DNA from: Pseudomonas gessardii
GTDB taxonomy: Bacteria; Pseudomonadota; Gammaproteobacteria; Pseudomonadales; Pseudomonadaceae
Assembly (NCBI RefSeq): GCF_001983165.1
Contig: NZ_MNPU01000001.1
Coordinates: forward strand, 248,001 to 312,000
Direction of reading: 5' to 3'
DNA: 64,000 bases
Shown here piece after piece: positions 8,641 through 16,375 of this stretch (position 1 is the first letter of the stretch; each line of letters opens with the position of its first letter). The notes beneath the pieces were generated by a model. It was not told the origin of the DNA and ran no database searches. It worked only from the letters and a program-made list of their open reading frames with translations. The translations under genes and the position numbers were made by a program.

Positions 8641-9097
8641 GTCGTGAGAGGAGCTTACTTTTACTGTTGGCTCTTCCGCCGTAAAATGGAATAGAGCAGA
8701 ACTGGGCTAGATAAGTTCTATCCAGCGGTGGTGTTCTGTCAGAAACATATTTAGCATTTTTTGGAAGGTTGTTAAGCAAGTGGATAAATCGCTTGAGAAA
8801 GGAGTTTTCAAGGGGGCATACATGCCGGTGGCGATGTGATTGTCGTGTGTTACGCGGACGGCAGCGTGGTGGATTTCACGACGCAATGGCGTAAAGCTGT
8901 AAACGTCTCGACTTGATCTGACAACCCTCTTTAAAAAGAACGGGACCGGGGTTGATGGTGTGTGAGCAATCACTAACCCAAGAGGATTAGCCCTACGTGA
9001 ACGTTGCCGAACTTAAAAGCTCAATGTTTTCAAAGGGGTAGACGTTTAGTAAGAAACTCGTTCCCCGCTCCACTATCTTGATTTTTAACCTGCATCG
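8641..9097. other. Gene-poor remnant region between the CDI locus and the integrase
   Basis: There is no intact gene in these 457 bases. The only coding-like trace is the short frame at 8821-8916, described separately. The rest shows no repeat, RNA gene or attachment site that I can support. Confidence 0.6.
8821..8916 (+). pseudogene. Possible remnant of a group II intron reverse transcriptase
   Basis: The short frame reads HAGGDVIVVCYADGSVVDF, then TTQWRKAVNVST and a stop. The block GDVIVV.YAD..VV.F with a following tryptophan matches the catalytic YADD region of group II intron-encoded reverse transcriptases, where one expects RYADDFVVGF. The second catalytic Asp is replaced by Gly here, and nothing else of the enzyme is recognisable nearby. 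It is a decayed scrap at best. Evidence rests on about 20 residues. Confidence 0.35.
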
Positions 9098-10378
9098 TCA
9101 ATCTGTCGTCACTCGCGCGGCGTTCTGCCTCAACAGGTCCAGATAGTCAGCCCATTGTTGAGCCGCTTCCCGGCGTTGCGCTAGTAGTTGCGCACGTGCA
9201 TACACAGCCCCCAGCGCACCTGGCATCCGGTGGGATAGCGACAATTCGAGCACGATGGGATCAATTCCCAAGTGTTCGTGGGCAATAGTCCGGTAGGTGG
9301 CACGAAAGCCGTGGGCAGTGATGCCGTACTCTGGCCAGATATGCTGAAACGACTTGAGCATTGACGTCGGGTTGATCGGGCGGCCTGGATAGACCGGCGA
9401 GACGAACACCCAACCTTTACCTTCGTCATCCACTACGCGGGTTTGTCTTAGCTTGCGCAACAGGGCCAATGCTTGTTCAGGTAAAGGCACGATGTGTTTG
9501 CTTTTGTCCAGATGCCTGGTTTTGCTCACTACGTAGCGCCAATCGGCGCCGACCAGGTCGACATCTTCCCAGCGCATCCGCACGAGTTCGCCAGGGCGCA
9601 CTGGCAACATGACCAGCAGACGCATCGCGTTGGCAACACTGCCGTCGTCGCACTCATCCAGACGTAAAAGAAACCTGCCCAGATCGGCTGGCCTTTCAAT
9701 CGCCGGATTGCTGGTTACGACGTGGCGAATCCTCAACTCCTCGACATTACTGAGCGCCACGTTGCGCTCCACCCAGCCGCGACCTTCAGCGAAGCCGAGG
9801 ATGGAACGGATGATTGTGCGTACACGTCGGGCCATCGCCATGAGACGTTGCTGGCGCAGTTCCGTGATGATGGTGGTGATGTGCTCAAGCTTGATCTCGC
9901 TGACCGGTTTACTGCCGACTGCAGGCAGAATGTGGTTTCTCAAGGCTCCGCGAAAACCCGCGATGGATTTGCTCACCAGTTGGGCAGATTTGAAAGCCAT
10001 CCACTGCTCGGCTACGTAGGCGAAGGTGCGCTGCTCATTGAGCCGCTGTGCCTCGATCTTGGCGGTTTTAGCCTTGAGCGGCGCGATGCTGTTCGCCACG
10101 TCGCGGCGTGCGCTGCGGGCAATGTCGCGCGCCTCCTTAAGGCCGATATCAGGGTACGTACCGATCGAAAACCGGTTTTCCTTGCCATGCAGGCGATATT
10201 TCAAGCGCCAGAACTTGGAAGGAGGGTTTCCGATTTTGCGTGACGCGCTCACCTCCAAGTAAAGACCGGGGACTTCGCCATCGGCATGTTTGCCAGGGGT
10301 AATCACTGCGCGTACGAAAGCGTCGGTCAGTTTTCGCTTGAACAGAGCGCCTTCTCGGGCTTGCATAATTGGGGGCAT
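9098..10378 (-). CDS. Tyrosine-recombinase integrase, P4/DUF4102 type
   Basis: This is a 426-residue site-specific recombinase. The N-terminal part has the arm-binding DUF4102 layout (KLTDAFVRAV, LYLEVSASRKIG, WRLKYRLHGKENRFSIGTYP, LKEARDIA), followed by a core-binding SAM-like segment (TFAYVAEQWMAFKSAQL). The catalytic domain shows the expected residues: Arg in LPVRPGELVRMRW, a Lys in SKTRHLDKSKHIVPL, His-x-x-Arg in AHGFRATYRT, His in LSHRMPG and the nucleophile Tyr in GAVYARA. It appears intact, with typical length. Such enzymes insert islands or satellites, commonly at tRNA genes, but I see no tRNA beside it. No other phage or island gene lies next to it, so it may be what is left of an element between the CDI locus and mexT. 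A start at 10366 is possible; neither start has a strong ribosome binding site. The start region is embedded in an inverted repeat. Confidence 0.9.
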   Translation of the reverse strand: MPPIMQAREGALFKRKLTDAFVRAVITPGKHADGEVPGLYLEVSASRKIGNPPSKFWRLKYRLHGKENRFSIGTYPDIGLKEARDIARSARRDVANSIAPLKAKTAKIEAQRLNEQRTFAYVAEQWMAFKSAQLVSKSIAGFRGALRNHILPAVGSKPVSEIKLEHITTIITELRQQRLMAMARRVRTIIRSILGFAEGRGWVERNVALSNVEELRIRHVVTSNPAIERPADLGRFLLRLDECDDGSVANAMRLLVMLPVRPGELVRMRWEDVDLVGADWRYVVSKTRHLDKSKHIVPLPEQALALLRKLRQTRVVDDEGKGWVFVSPVYPGRPINPTSMLKSFQHIWPEYGITAHGFRATYRTIAHEHLGIDPIVLELSLSHRMPGALGAVYARAQLLAQRREAAQQWADYLDLLRQNAARVTTD

Positions 10379-10416
10379 CGTTTTTTAAAAAATAAAAAAT
10401 GTGCCCCCAATTATGC
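10363..10416. repeat. Inverted and direct TGCCCCCAA repeats over the integrase start (possible operator or att-related site)
   Basis: A perfect 15-bp inverted repeat, GCATAATTGGGGGCA (10363-10377) and TGCCCCCAATTATGC (10402-10416), flanks 24 A+T-rich bases. A third TGCCCCCAA unit follows directly at 10414-10422. It overlaps the integrase start codon and its presumed promoter. Arm-type integrase binding or autoregulation is an inference. Confidence 0.6.
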
Positions 10417-10519
10417 CCCCAAAAGCCTCAGAACTCCTTGGAATTGGACGGACGCCCATGGACTCGAGATGCTTTAAGCTAATGTTTTATAAGCATTTAT
10501 AGAACATAGTAGAATTTTG

Positions 10520-11434
10520 TTACAAACTCTCGGGGTCCCCAAAAAACATCTGAATCCGCGACCGCAACCACCGTTCCCCCGGATCGTTGTCCTGTGAGCC
10601 ACGCCAGGCCATATGCAATTCAAAACTGCGTACCGGCAACGGCGGGTCTTCGGCGCGCAGGCCACCGGTGGCGGTCAGGGCTTCGGCGGTGTAGTCGGGG
10701 ACGGTGGCGAGGATATCGGTGCCGGCCAGCAGGGTGCCCAGGCCGTTGAACTGCGGAACCGCCAGTACCACATGGCGTTGGCGGCCGAGTTTTTCCAATT
10801 CTTCATCAATAAACCCGCTGAGGTCGCCGGCAAACGAGACCAGGGCGTGAGGGCGGGCGCAGAAGTCGTCCAGGCTCAGGGCGCCGGGCACGCTGTCGGC
10901 GCGCAGTAGCTTGGGTAGGCTGCGGCGCAACAGTTTGCGCTTGGCATTGGCCGGCAGGTCGGCGGTGTAGCTGACGCCAATGGAGATTTCCCCGGAGGCC
11001 AGCAGGCCCGGCATCAGGATGTAGTTGACGCGGCGGATCACCAGCACAATGCCCGGCGCTTCGGCGCGCAGGCGCTTGAGCAGTTGCGGCAGCAAGGCAA
11101 ACTCGACATCGTCCGACAGGCCAATGCGAAACACTGCGGTACTGGTGGCCGGATCGAATTCGGCGGCGCGGCTGACGGCGGTGGAAATCGAATCCAGGGC
11201 CGGCGAGAGCAGGGCGAAAATTTCCACGGCCCGGGCCGAGGGTTCCATGCTGCGCCCGGTGCGCACGAACAGCGGATCATCGAACAGCCCGCGCAGGCGC
11301 GACAAGGCGGCGCTGATGGCCGGCTGGCCGAGGAACAATTTCTCGGCGGCGCGGGTCACACTGCGCTCATGCATCAAGGTTTCGAATACGATCAACAGGT
11401 TCAGGTCGACACGACGCAGGTCGTTACGGTTCAT
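10520..11434 (-). CDS. mexT: LysR-type regulator MexT
   Basis: This 304-residue LysR-family activator is recognisable as MexT from its N-terminus (MNRNDLRRVDLNLLIVFETL), helix-turn-helix (SVTRAAEKLFLGQPAISAAL) and C-terminus (AWRGSQDNDPGERWLRSRI). In P. aeruginosa MexT activates mexEF-oprN efflux and mexS. I chose the ATG at 11434; upstream in-frame codons would add about 20 residues that the family lacks. The frame is intact. The gene is divergent from mexS, as in P. aeruginosa, with 247 bases between the start codons. Unlike P. aeruginosa, the region downstream holds an integrase rather than mexEF-oprN, so the efflux operon, if present, is elsewhere. Confidence 0.93.
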   Translation of the reverse strand: MNRNDLRRVDLNLLIVFETLMHERSVTRAAEKLFLGQPAISAALSRLRGLFDDPLFVRTGRSMEPSARAVEIFALLSPALDSISTAVSRAAEFDPATSTAVFRIGLSDDVEFALLPQLLKRLRAEAPGIVLVIRRVNYILMPGLLASGEISIGVSYTADLPANAKRKLLRRSLPKLLRADSVPGALSLDDFCARPHALVSFAGDLSGFIDEELEKLGRQRHVVLAVPQFNGLGTLLAGTDILATVPDYTAEALTATGGLRAEDPPLPVRSFELHMAWRGSQDNDPGERWLRSRIQMFFGDPESL

Positions 11435-11551
11435 CTTGTGTCCTGGCAGATTCAGCGAGCTTGACGTGAGCGGCCACATGACAACAATGGCCGGCATGAA
11501 TCTTACGGGGAAAGGCTGGTACTCTGCACCGGCTAATTCAGTTTTCCTACG

Positions 11552-11576
11552 CCGCCTAGGGTATTTTCCTAGGCGG
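11552..11576. promoter_or_regulatory. 9-bp perfect inverted repeat upstream of mexS
   Basis: CCGCCTAGG at 11552-11560 and its complement CCTAGGCGG at 11568-11576 are separated by GTATTTT. It sits in the mexT-mexS divergent region, with no T-run after it, so it looks more like an operator or cruciform than a terminator. Its binding protein is unknown. Confidence 0.45.
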
Positions 11577-11580
11577 TGGA

Positions 11581-11604
11581 ATCAATGACAGACATGACGA
11601 CTAT
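11581..11604 (+). promoter_or_regulatory. Putative MexT-binding (nod-box-like) site before mexS
   Basis: ATCA at 11581-11584 and ACTAT at 11600-11604 are exactly 15 bases apart. This matches both outer elements and the spacing of the published MexT consensus ATCA-N5-GTCGAT-N4-ACYAT. The central six bases (AGACAT) match poorly. The site ends 77 bases before the mexS start codon. Confidence 0.5.
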
Positions 11605-11681
11605 TAATGGCGACCGGTGGCCTTGCCCCGAAAGCCCAGATAAAGTTCATGGCATTAGAGGTCACTTTGGCGAGGTTTGCG

Positions 11682-12704
11682 ATGTCCCGCACGATCCGTT
11701 TTCACAAGTTTGGTCCGGCCGAGGTGCTCAAGTGCGAAGAGCATGAAGCCACGTTGCCCGCACCGGGCGAAGTGCAGGTGCGTGTCGAAGCGATTGGCAT
11801 CAGCTGGTACGACATTCTCTGGCGGCAGAACCTGGCGTCGTCCCATGCCCGTTTGCCTTCCGGTCTGGGCCATGAAATGGCCGGTGTGGTAATGGCGCTG
11901 GGCGAGGGTGTTGATGACCTGGCCGTTGGCGACAAGGTCGCCAGCTTCCCGGCCGAGAGCCCCAATGATTACCCGGTGTATGGCGAACAGATTATTTTGC
12001 CGCGTTCGGCCCTGACCCGTTACCCGGACGTCTTGAGCCCGGTGCAGGCCAGCGTGCATTACACACCGTTGTTGATTGCCTACTTTGCCTATATCGACCT
12101 GGCGCGGGTCAAGCCCGGGCAGTTTGCGCTGGTCACGGATGCCAGCCATTGTGCCGGGCCTTCGTTCGTGCAATTGGGCAAGGCGCTGGGGGTGCGGGTG
12201 ATTGCCGCGACCAAGAAGGCTGAAGAGCGCGAATACCTGCTGTCCCTGGGTGCCGAAAAGGTCATCGTCACCGAAGAGCAGGACTTGCTGATGCAAATCA
12301 ACAAGTTCACCGACGGGCGGGGCGTGGATGTGGTATTCGACGGCCTGGGTGGCCCGCAGATGTCGCTGTTGGGCGATGTGCTCGCGCCCCGTGGCAGCCT
12401 GGTGTTGTATGGCCTGCAGGGCGGCAACCAGACACCGTTCCCGGCCTGCGCCGCGTTCCAGAAGAACATCCAGTTCTTTGTGCACTGTATCGGTAACTTC
12501 ACGGGCAAGCCGGAGCTGGGCATTATCCAGGACCAGGCGGCACTGCAGCGGGCCCTGCGTGAGATCAACCAGTTGACCGCAGACGGTGTGCTGGTGCCGC
12601 TCAAGACCCGGGTGTTCCCGTTCAGCGAGTTTGTCGATGCCCATCGTTATATGGACGAATGCCCATGCCGCGAGCGGGTGGCGTTGCAGGTTGAAGCTGT
12701 TTGA
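11682..12704 (+). CDS. mexS: MexS-type quinone oxidoreductase/dehydrogenase
   Basis: This 340-residue protein belongs to the medium-chain dehydrogenase/reductase superfamily. It has an N-terminal GroES-like domain (LPSGLGHEMAGVVMALGEGV) and a C-terminal Rossmann domain (GVRVIAATKKAEEREYLLSL, then VDVVFDGLGG). The start MSRTIRFHKFGPAEVLKCEE and the divergent placement beside mexT identify it as MexS (PA2491 type). In P. aeruginosa loss of MexS causes electrophile stress that activates MexT. The catalytic zinc cysteine of alcohol dehydrogenases is absent, so it is closer to quinone oxidoreductases. The ATG at 11682 fits the family; an upstream in-frame ATG at 11607 would add 25 unrelated residues. 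A putative MexT site lies just upstream. Confidence 0.92.
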   Translation: MSRTIRFHKFGPAEVLKCEEHEATLPAPGEVQVRVEAIGISWYDILWRQNLASSHARLPSGLGHEMAGVVMALGEGVDDLAVGDKVASFPAESPNDYPVYGEQIILPRSALTRYPDVLSPVQASVHYTPLLIAYFAYIDLARVKPGQFALVTDASHCAGPSFVQLGKALGVRVIAATKKAEEREYLLSLGAEKVIVTEEQDLLMQINKFTDGRGVDVVFDGLGGPQMSLLGDVLAPRGSLVLYGLQGGNQTPFPACAAFQKNIQFFVHCIGNFTGKPELGIIQDQAALQRALREINQLTADGVLVPLKTRVFPFSEFVDAHRYMDECPCRERVALQVEAV

Positions 12705-12839
12705 TCTGTGGGAATGTTCGTAATCGGACATTCCGCCCGTGCTTGCCATGGGGCAAATACGCCATTTAGAAGGACAGGATCTACGTCCTGGCTGAGTCGC
12801 CCGCCGGGATTCTTTCCCTACAAAACCTGCCGTTGATGC

Positions 12840-12874
12840 CGCCGCTGCCCTGAATCCCAGAGCAGCGGCGTTTT
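12840..12874 (+). terminator. Rho-independent terminator-like hairpin after mexS
   Basis: CGCCGCTGC (12840-12848) pairs with GCAGCGGCG (12862-12870) and is followed by TTTT. It lies about 135 bases after the mexS stop. A weaker hairpin (12711-12717 with 12728-12734) follows the stop directly. Confidence 0.6.
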
Positions 12875-12998
12875 ACATGGGGGCTGCGCTCAGTCCCGGC
12901 TCGCCAAACTGCACTGGTTTTTGCGCCGGGTCTGTATCTTTTAATCATCAAGCAAGCGCTGATAATTGCCCGGTCACTTTCATCTCAAGGACTGAGCA

Positions 12999-13187
12999 AT
13001 GATTGCAGAAAACAACTCAACACACCGGTTCGCGGTAACTAACAAGTCGTCTTGTATGTCGGCCCAGGGATATTGGCCTGCACAGAGAGCGATTAAGTGT
13101 GCGCGAACTAAACCCGGCTTTTGCCCTGCGCTGCATATGTCAGATAACTCTTTAATATTTGAGTTAAAGGCTAGTAGGAAGTTGTAA
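12999..13187 (+). CDS. Possible small protein of unknown function
   Basis: This 62-codon frame begins with ATG, ten bases after CAAGGA, and ends just before a hairpin at 13196. A leader with a start, a plausible ribosome binding site and a terminator-like structure suggest a real transcript in this 700-base gap. The product (MIAENNSTHRFAVTNK, later three cysteines) has no motif I recognise. It could equally be a non-coding RNA or chance. Nothing else is visible in the gap. Confidence 0.25.
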   Translation: MIAENNSTHRFAVTNKSSCMSAQGYWPAQRAIKCARTKPGFCPALHMSDNSLIFELKASRKL

Positions 13188-13195
13188 GACCTTTC

Positions 13196-13232
13196 CTAGG
13201 CTGGCCGACAGGCCAGCGTAGGGGCTTTCTTC
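13196..13232 (+). terminator. Terminator-like hairpin
   Basis: GCTGGCC pairs with GGCCAGC around the loop GACA, with further outer pairing (CCTA with TAGG, one mismatch). CTTTCTT follows. It is placed just after the small frame at 12999-13187. Confidence 0.4.
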
Positions 13233-13404
13233 AGCAGGTGATGGCATCTTCGCCGGGATGTTCCAACAGGCGCTTTGTTGTGCGGTGCTAACATTTAGCT
13301 ATCAGCTTTGCCGCAACAGGCGTCAACTCCAAGTAAACAGCAGGTCGGACAGGCACGCCTAACTGCTTGCCCGGAACTGACAGTTAACCTCAGGTAGTAA
13401 AGCT

Positions 13405-14817
13405 ATGAGCGCTATTCACGAACAAGCCATGAACTATGTGTACCAGCAAGTGTTGCAGCGGTTGCAGGGCTACTTCTCGCGAGCGGAGCGCACCGCACTT
13501 CAGTTATTGATTCAGCGGCTGATTGTGGCGGCAGGGGGCATCGAACAGATCGGTGACTACAAAGTACTGGTCGCCCATGGAGGCGGTAAAGGCAGCAGCT
13601 ATGCATTGGCCTTCCTGCGTGCCGCCCAATTGACCATCGCCGGCCGTGCGCCGAGGAGTTTTCAGTTGCGCGTCGCCACCCTGCGCCATACGGGGATGAC
13701 GCAAGCCGCACTGGACAGCATTCACCGTGGCTACAGTGCGTTGTTTTTCCATGACGACCCCCGGGTCGAGTTATTGATGGTGGAAAATCAGGAAGTCTTG
13801 CCCTTCAACCACCTGCGTCCGGCCTCCACGGCGGGCCAGGATATTGGCCGGCGCAACATGTTGATGGTTGGGCATATGAGTTCGGGGGATATCCGTGCCA
13901 GTTTGTGCAACGACGGTTACTTGTCCCTGGGGGATTTCTACCGCCGCATTACCGCCTGGGACGCCGGGGTGCATGCCTTGGTCAGCAGTGATTCGCCGCG
14001 CAAGCAGAATCAATACCTGGCGTGGCTGGTCAGAACCACCCGCGCTGCCGGCATGAAAGGCCACGCCGGCCGACCGCTGGCGCTCAACGCCCTGTTTACC
14101 CGTATGGATGATTGCAGCGCCGACTATTACCGCGACGTCTATGGGGAACATTACGCGACACAGGATGCCTCCACCCACAAGGAGGTGCATAGGCACCTGG
14201 CCTATATCGGCGTGGCCGATCTGCTACGTGCCGCGGAGCAGGACCCCACGGCATTGCTCAACGACTTCATGGGCTACAAGCAGGATGAGTTCGCCTTTCA
14301 GTTCAGCAACCCGGACTACGCCAACCCGTTGCTGATGGCGCATATGCATGGCCTGCAAGCAGAGGTGCTGCTGGGCCTTGACTATCAACAGGGGGTCACG
14401 GGGTTTATCGAGCAAGCCATCGGTTTTATGCGGCGCAAACAAATCCCCGAACTGCTGATTGCCCAGGCCGGCACCCGGGACGGGCGCATGCTCGCGGCCA
14501 CCTACGCCCGTGAGTTCTTTGGCCTGGAAGAAAGCCAACTGGTGTGCCTGTTGTTCTCACCGTTTATCCAGCAAGGGCAGCGCCTGGAAGCCTTCTTGCG
14601 CCGCTGCCATCCCGGCATGCTGGTGGCGTTGCCCGAGCTGCACAAAGCCCTTGAGGGCAAGTCGTCGGCCGAGTTGATCCAGCATTGGGTGGTCGATACC
14701 AGCGGTTTACCCCTGGCACTCTTGCAGCATCTGTACCGCACCCATGTCGCGGCCAATGCCGCCTGTATCAATAGCGAGGAGCCAACCACCGGGCCACACG
14801 GCGCGCCAGGGCGCTGA
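13405..14817 (+). CDS. Uncharacterised protein with a PP-loop-like motif, paired with a MocR-type regulator
   Basis: This 470-residue soluble protein has no signal peptide. Near residues 53-66 it carries VLVAHGGGKGSSYAL at the end of a predicted strand, close to the SGGxDS P-loop of N-type ATP pyrophosphatases (TtcA, TilS, NadE group). The Asp of the motif is Gly here. Segments LRVATLRHTGMTQAALDSIH and HMSSGDIRASLCNDG follow, where such enzymes bind substrate. I therefore suspect a nucleotide-binding, possibly adenylating, enzyme of unknown substrate. The C-terminal third includes FIEQAIGFMRRKQIPELLIA and is otherwise featureless. The MocR-like regulator gene starts 44 bases downstream on the same strand, so the two probably form an operon. 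The ATG follows CAGGTAG at moderate spacing. The function is not known and the PP-loop link is tentative. Confidence 0.8.
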   Translation: MSAIHEQAMNYVYQQVLQRLQGYFSRAERTALQLLIQRLIVAAGGIEQIGDYKVLVAHGGGKGSSYALAFLRAAQLTIAGRAPRSFQLRVATLRHTGMTQAALDSIHRGYSALFFHDDPRVELLMVENQEVLPFNHLRPASTAGQDIGRRNMLMVGHMSSGDIRASLCNDGYLSLGDFYRRITAWDAGVHALVSSDSPRKQNQYLAWLVRTTRAAGMKGHAGRPLALNALFTRMDDCSADYYRDVYGEHYATQDASTHKEVHRHLAYIGVADLLRAAEQDPTALLNDFMGYKQDEFAFQFSNPDYANPLLMAHMHGLQAEVLLGLDYQQGVTGFIEQAIGFMRRKQIPELLIAQAGTRDGRMLAATYAREFFGLEESQLVCLLFSPFIQQGQRLEAFLRRCHPGMLVALPELHKALEGKSSAELIQHWVVDTSGLPLALLQHLYRTHVAANAACINSEEPTTGPHGAPGR

Positions 14818-14860
14818 GGGTGGATGCGCTACGGCAGCCGTTGCCCGGGCAGAGAACGTC

Positions 14861-16261
14861 ATGAGGGAGGATAAGCAGGCCGACTTCGCCTATCAGGCGG
14901 TCTATCGCTACATGATCAACCTGATCAATGAAGTGGGCACCGAGGCCAGGGTCAAGCTGCCGTCCTTGCGACACTTGGCAGAGCGTTTGAATGTGTCGAT
15001 TTCCACTATTCAATACGCTTACTCACTGCTGGAAAAGGAGGGCAGGGTGTACTCGGTGGCCAAGTCCGGCTACTACGCCTTGCCCATTGCCGCCAATACC
15101 CCGTGCTGCAGCGCCGGTGATTTGCTCGAACGCCTGTATACCGGCGCGCGCAGGCCGGGGATGTTGGTGCTCAGTGCCGATGAACCGGCGCAACTGTTGT
15201 CCCTGGACGGGCCGTTGCTGCAATTGGAGCGTGAACTGGTGCGCCAGTATCCGCGCCAGTTGCAACCTTATTCCCAGCCGTGTGGCATCTGGGAACTGCG
15301 GGCGGCACTGGCGGCGCGTTATACCCGTTCGCCCACACGTTGCTGGCAGGCGGATGACGTCTATATCGGCGCTGACCTACGGGGTGTGCTGGCGATCCTG
15401 ATCGAAGTGCTGGCGCTCAACGGGGCGGCGGTGCTGGTGGAGTCACCGTGTGACTGGCTCATCCTGCGCCTGCTGCAAGACGCCGGGGTGCGCGTGATTG
15501 AATGGCCGTGCAACGAGCAGGGCCGGCTCGACCTGGCCTATCTGGAGCAGCAACTGCGGGCCGAGGGGGTGCAACTGGCCTTGTTATCCTCGACCCCCGG
15601 CCTTGCCACGGGCAAAGCCTTGAGCCTGGCGGAGCAGACGCAAGTGGCAAGGTTGCTGGAGCTCTATGGCTGCTGGCTGTTGGAGAATGATGTCCACGGT
15701 GGGCTGGAGTTCGAGGCATCTACCCGCTACCTGCGGGATGTGGTGAACCCCGCACGGCTGATCGTATTTTCCACGTTTGAGAAAGTCATGGGGCCGGAAG
15801 CGCCCTATGGTTTTCTGCTTTCGCGGCACTTGAGCGCGCAATTGCAGCGCCAGTTCCTGTTGCGCGCATTTTGTTTGTCGTCCCTTCGCCAGCGGGCAAT
15901 AGCCCGGCTGTACTACACGGGCCGCCTTGACCTGCACCTGCAGGACTTGCGCGCACAGCTCAAGGCACACGCCTGCGCGATGCAGGTGCACCTGGCGCAG
16001 CATCTGGGCGAGCGGGTGACATACCGGGTGCCGCAGGCGGGTGCCACCTACTGGTTGCGCTCGACCGAGGCCGTGGACATGCGCCGGGTATTCCAGGACA
16101 TGTTGGCACGCCAGGTGGTGATTGCCCCCGGCGAGTTGTTCAGCGTGAGTGGCCTGTACCAGCAGCACTTTCGCCTGAGCCATGTGCTCAGCACACATCA
16201 CCGCCTGGACCTGGTGTTGGAGGCGTTGGCACAGGCGCTTAAGCAGGGGCAGAACAGATGA
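14861..16261 (+). CDS. MocR/PdxR-type GntR regulator with aminotransferase fold
   Basis: This 466-residue protein has an N-terminal GntR winged helix (LPSLRHLAERLNVSISTIQY, then AYSLLEKEGRVY) fused to a fold-type I aminotransferase domain. It has the usual MocR length and order: YSQPCGIWELRAALAARY, ADDVYIGADLRGVLAIL, and LLENDVHGGLEFE with the PLP-binding Asp. In IVFSTFEKVMGP the Lys at about residue 308 is the likely Schiff-base lysine. MocR proteins sense PLP, amino acids or amines and control nearby metabolic genes. The partner here is the uncharacterised gene just upstream. The ATG at 14861 gives the compact GntR start (MREDKQADFAYQAVYR); an in-frame extension upstream overlaps the previous gene and is unlikely. 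Confidence 0.85.
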   Translation: MREDKQADFAYQAVYRYMINLINEVGTEARVKLPSLRHLAERLNVSISTIQYAYSLLEKEGRVYSVAKSGYYALPIAANTPCCSAGDLLERLYTGARRPGMLVLSADEPAQLLSLDGPLLQLERELVRQYPRQLQPYSQPCGIWELRAALAARYTRSPTRCWQADDVYIGADLRGVLAILIEVLALNGAAVLVESPCDWLILRLLQDAGVRVIEWPCNEQGRLDLAYLEQQLRAEGVQLALLSSTPGLATGKALSLAEQTQVARLLELYGCWLLENDVHGGLEFEASTRYLRDVVNPARLIVFSTFEKVMGPEAPYGFLLSRHLSAQLQRQFLLRAFCLSSLRQRAIARLYYTGRLDLHLQDLRAQLKAHACAMQVHLAQHLGERVTYRVPQAGATYWLRSTEAVDMRRVFQDMLARQVVIAPGELFSVSGLYQQHFRLSHVLSTHHRLDLVLEALAQALKQGQNR

Positions 16262-16375
16262 GTGGGTTCTGTCGGAAATATCACTGATTATTGTGGGATA
16301 GATACCGTCGCATGGCGGTCGAACACCCAGTAAACTGCATTCCTTTTCCGAATCCTTCTTTTCAGAGGTTTTTGC

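Noticed and set aside
8707..8973. An 88-codon minus-strand frame before the integrase
   Set aside because: It has no recognisable start signal or motif; the only meaningful trace in this stretch is the short RT-like segment on the plus strand.
10400..10519. A tRNA gene as integration site beside the integrase
   Set aside because: I looked for a tRNA cloverleaf or a 3' tRNA fragment in the integrase-mexT gap and saw none.
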